From 4484-232 sp964486555 (GTDB lineage: Bacteria; Thermotogota; Thermotogae; Thermotogales; Thermotogaceae): a stretch of DNA of 19,202 nucleotides. The position numbers were made by a program, and so were the translations under genes. Below the pieces are notes generated by a model that worked only from the letters and a program-made list of their open reading frames with translations, did no database searches and was not told the origin of the DNA. Below, in pieces: positions 6,607 to 13,088 of the stretch (within the stretch, counting starts at the first letter, position 1; each line of letters starts with the position of its first letter). Location of the stretch: the NCBI GenBank assembly GCA_964486555.1, contig CAZANP010000032.1:1-19202 (forward strand), in the 5' to 3' direction.

Positions 6607-8259
6607 ATGAGCTTGAAACTCAAAATGCTCCTTCTTTCCATTGTTCCAGTTGCTATCTTATGGATAATGGGAATATACGTTCTCATGAACATCAAGGAAG
6701 TGGATCATCTTTTCAGTAAAACCGTGGATGTTTACTTGGAATCCCTCATTCTGTGCGGAGAGATAGAAAAGGATTCGTTACATCTACAGTGGGAAATCAG
6801 AAGGTTGGCTCTTGGAGATACTGAGGCAGGAAAGAACGTAAACGAAGTTTTAGAGAACTTGAAAAAGAATACAAAAAAACTTTCCGAAGTGGCTTTGGAA
6901 ACGTATGGCGAAAATGTTAAAAAGTTGGAGAACAATATCGAAGCGATAGAGGATATACTAAAAAACACGGAGATTTCAAAAACGAGAGGCGATTTGGAGA
7001 ATTATGTTGAAGAGATAATCTCTCTATCTGGGAAAATGAGTGAAATCGCCCGAAAAGAAATCAATGGAAACAAAGCCGATGTGAAAGGAGCCATCACCTT
7101 CACCACCAACCTTCAGATTTGGGGACCAGGTGTGATCCTTGTTGTATCGATCGTTCTCAGTGTGTTCGTAGTAAGAAGGATCTTGAGAAATCTCGCTCCA
7201 CTTATGGGAGCATCGAAAAAGCTTCAAAACCATGATTTAACGTTCGTGTTTGATAAAGAATATACGGGAAAAGATGAGATTTCCAGGCTTTTGGAAGCCT
7301 TCAGAGTGGCAACAGAAAAACTCAAGGAGAACATGCTATCTCTCAGAAGCAACACTGAAGACGTTTCGATGGAGATGGATAACGTTTCGAGGTCCATAGA
7401 GGAAATTGCATCCAATATGAACGATATCACCAATTCTATAACCGAAATTTCGAAAAGGATAGAGAACATATCAGCATCCATTCAGGAAGTAACCGCCGGG
7501 ACAGAAGAGATCTCGGCTGCAACCAAATCTATAGCGAACAACGCTCAGGAAGCTGCCAGTTTCAGCTCAACTAGTTTGGAACTTGCAAAAAGTGGTGGAA
7601 AGATCATAGCAGATGTTATACAAACTATGAAAGACATAACGGAGATATCTGGAGACGTTCAAAAAGTTGTCGAGAGTTTCAACAGCGGTGCTCAGCAGAT
7701 AACGGATTTTGTCGAAACAATAACGGCTATCGCAGAACAAACGAATCTTCTCGCTCTGAACGCTGCAATTGAGGCGGCGCGAGCCGGAGAAGCTGGGAAG
7801 GGATTCGCAGTCGTTGCGGATGAGATAAGAAAGCTCGCTGAAGAAAGTAGAGCGGCTGCAGAGGAGATAAAGAACGTCGTCCAATCCATTGGAGATGTTG
7901 CAAGCAACGCCCTGACTGTTTCGGAAAGAATCAGAGAAAAGGTGGAAAAAGGGTCAACACTCGCAGATGAAGCTGGAGAGAAGCTGAGAGAGATTATCGA
8001 TAGGATAGAGAAGATCACCGGGATGATGCAGAACATAGCGGCTGCCGTTGAAGAGCAGACAGCTTCCGTTGACGAGGTGACACAGGCCATGACGTCGAAC
8101 GCACAGAACGTAACTCAGATCTCATCGAGTGTCCAGGAGATAACAGCTTCCGTTCAGAACATCAACGCTTCGGTCGAAGAAGTGACAGCATCGGTGAAAG
8201 GGGTCAGAGATAGAATTGTGAACCTCAGAGACATAGTGGCTGTTTATAAAATTGAATAA
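6607..8259 (+). CDS. Methyl-accepting chemotaxis protein (transmembrane chemoreceptor)
   Basis: A 550-residue receptor that signals to CheA/CheW. Basic N-terminus, TM1 about 7-27, an external ligand domain of about 140 mostly helical residues (28-170, four-helix-bundle type), TM2 about 171-190, HAMP about 191-245, then a long coiled-coil signalling domain. The hairpin tip is unmistakable at about 377-413 (EQTNLLALNAAIEAARAGEA onward). Heptad patterns with EEI/SV repeats extend to the C-terminus. About 150 residues on each side of the tip suit the 44-heptad receptor class. The protein ends VAVYKIE without the C-terminal pentapeptide that tethers CheR/CheB in some receptors. The start ATG at 6607 follows GGGGGGA. 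The ligand is unknown. The peptidase gene follows 47 bases later. Confidence 0.95.
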   Translation: MSLKLKMLLLSIVPVAILWIMGIYVLMNIKEVDHLFSKTVDVYLESLILCGEIEKDSLHLQWEIRRLALGDTEAGKNVNEVLENLKKNTKKLSEVALETYGENVKKLENNIEAIEDILKNTEISKTRGDLENYVEEIISLSGKMSEIARKEINGNKADVKGAITFTTNLQIWGPGVILVVSIVLSVFVVRRILRNLAPLMGASKKLQNHDLTFVFDKEYTGKDEISRLLEAFRVATEKLKENMLSLRSNTEDVSMEMDNVSRSIEEIASNMNDITNSITEISKRIENISASIQEVTAGTEEISAATKSIANNAQEAASFSSTSLELAKSGGKIIADVIQTMKDITEISGDVQKVVESFNSGAQQITDFVETITAIAEQTNLLALNAAIEAARAGEAGKGFAVVADEIRKLAEESRAAAEEIKNVVQSIGDVASNALTVSERIREKVEKGSTLADEAGEKLREIIDRIEKITGMMQNIAAAVEEQTASVDEVTQAMTSNAQNVTQISSSVQEITASVQNINASVEEVTASVKGVRDRIVNLRDIVAVYKIE

Positions 8260-8306
8260 TGGACATGATAGAATATATCAAAAAGTATTGGAAAGGAGCC
8301 TTAAAG

Positions 8307-9374
8307 ATGGAATGGAAAGAACTGTATGAGAAACTCGTTAACACCGATACTGGTAGAGATGTGGATAAGGAAGAAAAGGTGGAAAAAACACGATTTGTGG
8401 CGGGGATTTTGAAAGATTTGGGGTTCAAAGTTGAGGAAAAAGATGGAGCATTTGTGGGAATCATGGGAAATCCTCCTTACACGACCTTAATAGGACATCT
8501 AGATACCGTCTTCCCAAGGGGTGAGCCTGAAAGAAGGCCGTTCAGGATAGAAGGCGATAAGGCTTTGGGACCCGGTGTTGCAGATATGAAAGGAGGGATC
8601 GTGGTCCTAATAGAAGCTTTGAAAAAGTTCTTGGAAGAAAAGGGACAAGGGAACTTATGTGTTGTCCTGAATTTGGATGAGGAACTTGGGTCTCCCTGGA
8701 GTAGAAAGGTCTTCGAGGAAGTGAGGAAGGATACAAAGTACTGCCTCTCCTTCGAACCTGGAAGAGAAAATGGAAGCTTCGTTTCATCCAGACGAGGAAT
8801 AGCCTCTCTCCTCATAGAAGTAGCTGGTAAAAAAGCGCACGCTTCCAGACTCGATCTTGGTGCCAACGCAATATTGGAGCTGTCTCTGGAAATACCAGAA
8901 ATATACAAGCTGAATGAAGAATTTGAAGATCTATCGCTGAATCCAACACTGATAAATGGTGGGGAAAAATCTAACATAACACCTGACAAAGCAAAGGTTT
9001 TCTTTGACGTTCGCTTCGACTCTATGGATTCTCTGAACGCTTTAAAAGAGAGGATAGATTCTCTGAATACAAAGGTTAAAGGAACAAGCAAGAGCTTTGT
9101 TCTTGATGTTAGAAGACCTCCCATGAAGGAAAGCACAGAACTTGTGGGATTGGTAAGGAAAGTGGCGAAAGATCTGAACATGGAGATTTCCTTCACTGGA
9201 ACACCTGGTGGAGGGGATGCCGCTTTCTTTTCAGAAGCTGGAGTACCTTCGTTGGATGGTTTTGGTATACCCGGTGGAAACTTTCATTCGGAAGAGGAAT
9301 ACGCACTCTTAAACGGATTCGAAAACAGGGTTAAACTCACTGTTGAAGTTTTGAAGAAACTGGAAGGAGAGTGA
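8307..9374 (+). CDS. M20-family metallopeptidase, carboxypeptidase G2-like
   Basis: A 355-residue zinc hydrolase of family M20. Expected metal and catalytic residues are visible: H64 and D66 (GHLDTVFP), D93 (GVADMKGG), E125/E126 (LDEELGS), E150 (SFEPG) and H327 (GNFHSEEEY). The dimerisation/lid domain lies at about 165-270, with HAS at 178-180 and GGEKSNITPD at 218-227. The FEPG and GIPGGNFHSEEE motifs point to the CPG2/ArgE-like branch rather than DapE; likely substrates are N-acyl or glutamyl amino acids. I start at the ATG at 8307, which has GAAAGGAG upstream; an ATG at 8259 overlapping the receptor stop (TAATG) would add 16 residues atypical for the family. The stop is 4 bases before the oadA start, whose Shine-Dalgarno lies inside this gene. 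Confidence 0.88.
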   Translation: MEWKELYEKLVNTDTGRDVDKEEKVEKTRFVAGILKDLGFKVEEKDGAFVGIMGNPPYTTLIGHLDTVFPRGEPERRPFRIEGDKALGPGVADMKGGIVVLIEALKKFLEEKGQGNLCVVLNLDEELGSPWSRKVFEEVRKDTKYCLSFEPGRENGSFVSSRRGIASLLIEVAGKKAHASRLDLGANAILELSLEIPEIYKLNEEFEDLSLNPTLINGGEKSNITPDKAKVFFDVRFDSMDSLNALKERIDSLNTKVKGTSKSFVLDVRRPPMKESTELVGLVRKVAKDLNMEISFTGTPGGGDAAFFSEAGVPSLDGFGIPGGNFHSEEEYALLNGFENRVKLTVEVLKKLEGE

Positions 9375-9378
9375 TCAT

Positions 9379-10776
9379 GTGTTTGTCGATACAACGTTGA
9401 GAGACGCACATCAATCACTCCTTGCAACGAGAATGAGAACGGAAGACATGCTACCAGCCCTTGATGCTCTGGATTCTTTAGGCTTCCATTCGATGGAAGT
9501 GTGGGGTGGAGCAACGTTCGATGTTGCCGTGAGGTTTCTCGAAGAGGACCCTTGGGAAAGATTGAGGAAGATAAGGGAAGGTCTGAAGAATACGAATATC
9601 CAGATGTTACTCAGAGGGCAGAACCTAGTTGGATATAGAAATTATGCCGATGATGTTGTTGAGCTGTTCGTTAAAAAAGCTGCAGAGTACGGGTTGGACA
9701 TAATAAGGGTATTCGATGCTCTGAACGATGTGAGAAATCTTGAAAAATCGATAGAAACAGCTAAAAAGTGTGGTATTCACGTTCAAGGAGCGATTTCCTA
9801 CACTGTGAGTCCGGTCCATACTCTGGAATACTATTTGAAAGTAGCAGAGGAGATGATAGAAAGAGGAGTGGATTCACTGTGTATAAAAGATATGGCAGGG
9901 CTTTTAACACCGAAGATGGCTTACCAGCTCGTTAGAGCTTTAAAAGAAAGATTCGATGTTCCTGTAGAGGTTCATTCTCACTGCACAACAGGGCTTGCTC
10001 CCATGAGTTACCTTGCCGCACTGGATGCCGGCGCTGATTTTTTGGATACGGCTTTATCGCCACTTGCAAGTGGGACTTCTCAACCACCTTTTGAAATCAT
10101 TCATCACGTTGCGAAGGAGTATGGGAAGAACGTTCAGGAAACCGATGAAAAGACTTTGAAATTCCTTATAGATCACTTTGAAAAGGTTAGGGCAAAGTAT
10201 AAGGAGTACGATGTGAACATGAAGACGGTGGATCCAAGAATCATATTCTCCCAGATCCCAGGAGGAATGTATTCAAATCTTTTGAAACAACTCAGAGAGC
10301 AGAACATGGAACATCTCATGGAAAAAGTTTTAAAAGAGGTTCCAAAAGTTCAAAAAGATCTAGGATACCCTCCTCTTGTAACCCCCACAAGTCAGATAGT
10401 GGGAGTTCAGGCTCTTTTGAACGTGATAACAGGAGAGAGATACTCAAAGATCACGAACGAGGTTAGGAATTACCTGAAGGGATTGTATGGAAGACCTCCT
10501 GGACCGGTGAACGAAGAACTTTTGAAGAAGGTTTTGGGAGATGAAAAACCTATAGACGTGAGACCCGCTGATATTTTGGAGCCAGAACTTGAAAAAGCCA
10601 GGAAAGAAGTAGGACATTTAGCGGAAAGAGACGAGGATATATTGATATACGCTATACTGGGAGAAGTTGGAAAGAAGTTTCTGAGGAAAAAGTATGAGAA
10701 GAGATTAAAGGTGGATTTTGAGTACATAGAAGGTATATCAGAATTCACAGATGATCTTCCGGTGTATCCCGTTTAG
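9379..10776 (+). CDS. oadA: Carboxyltransferase subunit of oxaloacetate decarboxylase/pyruvate carboxylase (OadA/PycB), no biotin domain
   Basis: Transfers a carboxyl group between oxaloacetate/pyruvate and biotin. The TIM barrel opens with VDTTLRDAHQSLLATRMR (3-20), including metal ligand D9; GGATFDVA lies at 43-50, the lysine that is carbamylated in this family is K170 (CIKDMAGLL) and the metal histidines are H199 and H201 (VHSHCTTG). The conserved C-terminal funnel region runs to about 450 (GGMYSNLLKQLRE; GRPPGPVN). The protein stops at 465 without a biotinyl AMKM domain, so a separate carrier protein must serve it. The start is GTG at 9379 with GGAAGGAG upstream; the earlier ATG at 9377 is out of frame. 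Biotin carboxylase and membrane beta subunits are not in the window, so decarboxylase versus carboxylase direction is open. Its end overlaps the convergent miaA by 4 bases. Confidence 0.9.
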   Translation: MFVDTTLRDAHQSLLATRMRTEDMLPALDALDSLGFHSMEVWGGATFDVAVRFLEEDPWERLRKIREGLKNTNIQMLLRGQNLVGYRNYADDVVELFVKKAAEYGLDIIRVFDALNDVRNLEKSIETAKKCGIHVQGAISYTVSPVHTLEYYLKVAEEMIERGVDSLCIKDMAGLLTPKMAYQLVRALKERFDVPVEVHSHCTTGLAPMSYLAALDAGADFLDTALSPLASGTSQPPFEIIHHVAKEYGKNVQETDEKTLKFLIDHFEKVRAKYKEYDVNMKTVDPRIIFSQIPGGMYSNLLKQLREQNMEHLMEKVLKEVPKVQKDLGYPPLVTPTSQIVGVQALLNVITGERYSKITNEVRNYLKGLYGRPPGPVNEELLKKVLGDEKPIDVRPADILEPELEKARKEVGHLAERDEDILIYAILGEVGKKFLRKKYEKRLKVDFEYIEGISEFTDDLPVYPV

Positions 10777-11696
10777 GGATCGTTGAATTCCTTCAGTATC
10801 ATTTCTACGAGTTTTTCTTTGGCTTTCTTAAAGCCCAGTTCTGATAAATCGATCCAAACCGCGTCATCGTATCTTCTGTACCAGATGATCTGCCTTCTTG
10901 CAAACCTTCTTGTGTTCCTCTTTATGAGGTGTTTCATCTTATCGTAATCGATTTTCCCATCTAGATAGTCCATCACCTCTTTGTAGCCTATAGTGTTCAG
11001 TGAATTCAGATTCCTTGAGTAACCCATATCAAGGAGCTTTTTTGTTTCTTCTATCAGGCCATCTTTCAACATTTTTTCTACTCTTTCGTTTATCCTTCTG
11101 TAGAGCTCTTCTCGGTCTCTGTTCAAGACAACTATTTTGAATCTATCACTCCCCTTTGCTCTCTTTCTCAGATCCGATATTCTCATACCCGTCTTCATGT
11201 AAACCTCCAGAGCCCTTATCGTTCTCTTCATATCGTTTGGATGTATTCTCGTAGCCGATTCTGGATCGAACTCTTCCAGCATCTTTCTAAGAATTCCCGG
11301 TTCTCTCTCTTCCAACTCTCGCAATTTTCTCCTTACGTTCTCATCTGCCGGTACCCCTTCAAAAATCCCCCTGACTAAAGCATCTGCGTACAATCCCGTT
11401 CCTCCGACAAAGACAGGAATTTTGCCTTTCTTCAATATCTCTTCCATCACTTTCAAAGAGTCCTTTCTGTAAAGGAAAGCGTTGTAATACTCATCAGGGT
11501 TCAATATATCTATCATGTGATGTGGTACCCTTTCTCTATCCTTTGGAGAAGGCTTTGCGGTACCTATATCCATGTAGCGATATATCTGTCGAGAATCCAT
11601 GGATACGATCTCTCCATTTATTTTTTCACAGACTTCCAGCATCAACTCAGTTTTCCCAACACCAGTTGGCCCACTGACTATCAATATTTTCCCCAA
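10773..11696 (-). CDS. miaA: tRNA dimethylallyltransferase
   Basis: Adds a dimethylallyl group to A37 of tRNAs that read codons starting with U. At 307 residues it is complete. P-loop GPTGVGKT at 9-16, then DSRQIYRYMDIGTAKPSP, HHMIDILNPDEYYNAF, VFVGGTGLYADALV, RTIRALEVY, the GLIEET helix and NTIGYKEV, ending with the RRFARRQIIWYRR element; these are the standard MiaA blocks in order. The start is TTG (11694-11696), preceded by AAGGGAAGG that overlaps the methyltransferase stop, with only 4 bases between the two genes, so it is the last gene of the long minus-strand run. Its substrate tRNAs would include the tRNA-Phe(GAA) at the right end, which has A at position 37. Confidence 0.96.
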   Translation of the reverse strand: MGKILIVSGPTGVGKTELMLEVCEKINGEIVSMDSRQIYRYMDIGTAKPSPKDRERVPHHMIDILNPDEYYNAFLYRKDSLKVMEEILKKGKIPVFVGGTGLYADALVRGIFEGVPADENVRRKLRELEEREPGILRKMLEEFDPESATRIHPNDMKRTIRALEVYMKTGMRISDLRKRAKGSDRFKIVVLNRDREELYRRINERVEKMLKDGLIEETKKLLDMGYSRNLNSLNTIGYKEVMDYLDGKIDYDKMKHLIKRNTRRFARRQIIWYRRYDDAVWIDLSELGFKKAKEKLVEMILKEFNDP

Positions 11697-11700
11697 CGTT

Positions 11701-12483
11701 TCACCTTCCCTTCCTGATTATTCCATAGATAACGCCACTCTTTTTGCTTCCAACAACCTCATCGACTTTTATCCTTTTGAAAAGGCTATCTTCAATGCAG
11801 CTCTTCAGCACGACTTTCTTCCTGGCAATTCTGATCATATGTTCCAGGTCATCTTCATCGACTGTGTCATAAACTGCGAAAGGTCTCAGAGGGTTCATAG
11901 CGGAAGATTCGTATTTTGGATTTTCAAACATCGGATCACAGTAAACCACATCGAAGGATTCATCACTCGTTTTTCTTATAAAACCCTTGAAATCCTCGTG
12001 GATCAATTCTATCCTCGATAGGGCATCCTTGAGCCATTTCAAATCGGTTTTGAAGTTTTTAATTCCTTCACTGACCACGGTGTATATGTGAATGGATTTT
12101 TCAAGGCCAATCACTCTCCCATACGGTAGGAATGCTGCTATTAGTATAGCCTCACTTCCTAAACCGAATGTGAGATCCAATACCTTTTCATTTCCCTCAA
12201 GTTCTAGAGCTTCTATGAGGTAATCTTTCTGGCCGTTTCTTATGTTCCGCATTCTCAGTATAGAAACTGAAGGGTGGAAGAAAAGCTCTCCACCCTCCCA
12301 CTTTATTACTACCCTTCCATTCTTTTCGACAACGTAGTAGAAATCCAATTCGTTCTCTTCAGCGAATTCCCTCAACTTTCTCCTTGGTATGTATTTTACC
12401 CTCAGATTTTCTGCCAGCTCCTTTGCCTTCATCACTTGTTCCTTCTTTGGTTTGTGCGATGTTGTTACCACGAACTTCTTCAT
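11701..12483 (-). CDS. RsmJ/YpiP-type class I SAM-dependent methyltransferase
   Basis: A 260-residue protein with a Rossmann methyltransferase domain at about 85-260. Motif I is VLDLTFGLGSEA (101-112), the acidic end of beta 2 is VIGLEKS (124-130) and motif IV is VVYCDPMFENP (179-189). The DPMF form is characteristic of the RsmJ (YhiQ)/SAM_MT family, whose E. coli member methylates G1516 of 16S rRNA. The N-terminal VTTSHKP...YIPRRK segment is also typical of related Gram-positive proteins. I choose the ATG at 12483 (MKKFVV), since AGAGGTG lies about 9 bases upstream; a TTG at 12492 would sit too close to it. The first 125 bases overlap the preceding coiled-coil gene in another frame. It is followed 4 bases later by miaA, another RNA-modification gene. 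An rRNA target is probable but unproven. Confidence 0.82.
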   Translation of the reverse strand: MKKFVVTTSHKPKKEQVMKAKELAENLRVKYIPRRKLREFAEENELDFYYVVEKNGRVVIKWEGGELFFHPSVSILRMRNIRNGQKDYLIEALELEGNEKVLDLTFGLGSEAILIAAFLPYGRVIGLEKSIHIYTVVSEGIKNFKTDLKWLKDALSRIELIHEDFKGFIRKTSDESFDVVYCDPMFENPKYESSAMNPLRPFAVYDTVDEDDLEHMIRIARKKVVLKSCIEDSLFKRIKVDEVVGSKKSGVIYGIIRKGR

Positions 12484-12712
12484 TCCTTTCAATCACCTCT
12501 TTGAGCCATTCGTTTATTCTTCTTTGAGATTCCACCTCTTCCTTTAGATTCCTATACGTTTCCAAGAAGTTGTTGTACCTTTCTTTTTCCTGAAGGTATC
12601 TGGCGTAAGTTACGATCGTTATGACCGACATGACCAATATGAGAGTTATGAGCCCTATATTCAATCTCTTTCTTTTACTCTTTTTACTTTTAGAACGATA
12701 CCTCGATTTCAT
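12359..12712 (-). CDS. Small single-pass membrane protein with coiled coil (FtsL/DivIC-like layout), function unknown
   Basis: A 117-residue protein that I do not recognise by sequence. Layout: very basic cytoplasmic tail (residues 1-17, ten Lys/Arg), one membrane helix (about 18-36, LNIGLITLILVMSVITIVT), then a charged, probably coiled-coil stretch (about 38-80), then a hydrophilic Gly/Lys/Glu-rich tail (81-117). Tail-TM-coiled-coil is the layout of divisome proteins FtsL, FtsB and DivIC, but this is only topology. The start ATG at 12712 has GCAGGTGA 5 bases upstream; a start at 12751 would lie deep inside the upstream gene. It overlaps the upstream exported-protein gene by 23 bases and the methyltransferase by 125 bases. 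The unusual C-terminal tail lies wholly within the latter overlap, so the ancestral stop may have been earlier. Confidence 0.6.
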   Translation of the reverse strand: MKSRYRSKSKKSKRKRLNIGLITLILVMSVITIVTYARYLQEKERYNNFLETYRNLKEEVESQRRINEWLKEVIERNEEVRGNNIAQTKEGTSDEGKGAGRKSEGKIHTKEKVEGIR

Positions 12713-12956
12713 CGCTCTCACCTGCCACAGTAACCTCGGTAGAGGCGTCATTGTACTGTAGCGTTACGATGTACCCTCCTATGTATGGCCTCGGTACCCA
12801 AAATTGAAAGTTTCCAAAGGCGTCACCCACAGCCTTGAGGGGTCTATCATCTGTATCCATATCGACTATATCACCTTCTTCAACACTACCATATATTCTG
12901 ACGGGATCTTCTACAACCAAGACTTTTCCTTCGTTTAAATCCAGTAGAAAGTAAGC
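12690..12956 (-). CDS. C-terminal part of an unknown beta-rich (Ig-like) protein, cut by the gap
   Basis: The frame is open from the N run to a stop at 12690, giving 88 residues starting AYFLLDLNEG. The segment is beta-rich and acidic: EDPVRIYGSVEEGDIVDMDT, then GDAFGNFQFWVP, then GGYIVTLQYNDASTEVTVAG. That rhythm (a G.V..GD..D/AFG.F.F.VP turn followed by Y.VTLQY) resembles an Ig-like or carboxypeptidase-regulatory-like fold found in exported proteins. There are no transmembrane segments or catalytic motifs. A TTG at 12920 is in frame but has no reason to be the start, since the frame continues upstream. The N-terminus is probably the ATG at 13078 on the other side of the gap, but this cannot be proven. 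The end overlaps the next gene by 23 bases. Confidence 0.6.
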   Translation of the reverse strand, partial: AYFLLDLNEGKVLVVEDPVRIYGSVEEGDIVDMDTDDRPLKAVGDAFGNFQFWVPRPYIGGYIVTLQYNDASTEVTVAGESDEIEVSF

Positions 12957-13056
12957 NNNNNNNNNNNNNNNNNNNNNNNNNNNNNNNNNNNNNNNNNNNN
13001 NNNNNNNNNNNNNNNNNNNNNNNNNNNNNNNNNNNNNNNNNNNNNNNNNNNNNNNN
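12957..13056. other. Run of 100 N: scaffold gap of unknown size
   Basis: A second run of exactly 100 undetermined bases. If the ATG at 13078 and the frame ending at 12690 belong to one gene, 100 is the wrong length, since 389 bases is not a multiple of three. The gap may hide only part of one gene or several genes, for example a substrate-binding protein for the neighbouring permeases. Confidence 0.95.
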
Positions 13057-13078
13057 GAAATATCATCAGTTTTCTCAT
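13057..13078 (-). CDS. Start of a gene entering the gap (MRKLMIF..., probable signal peptide)
   Basis: Ten bases after the MalG-like permease stop there is an ATG at 13076-13078 with GAGGTGA 5 bases upstream; the first seven codons read MRKLMIF, then the N run begins. Two basic residues followed by a hydrophobic stretch is what a signal peptide or membrane anchor would look like. It is probably the N-terminus of the protein whose end appears at 12690-12956, which would make that protein exported. The strong Shine-Dalgarno and tight spacing are the main evidence; the coding piece is very short. Confidence 0.55.
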
Positions 13079-13088
13079 AGAAATCACC

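Noticed and set aside
7692..8090. 132-codon minus-strand frame rich in Ser and Ala
   Set aside because: Antisense shadow of the repetitive signalling domain of the chemoreceptor; the Ser/Ala bias mirrors its EEI/SV heptads.
8259..8306. Earlier ATG for the M20 peptidase overlapping the chemoreceptor stop (TAATG)
   Set aside because: The overlap is attractive, but the added residues are not family-like and the ATG at 8307 has a much better ribosome site (GAAAGGAG).
12690..12920. Independent 76-residue protein starting at TTG 12920
   Set aside because: The frame stays open to the gap with protein-like sequence (AYFLLDLNEGKVL), so it is the end of a longer gene.
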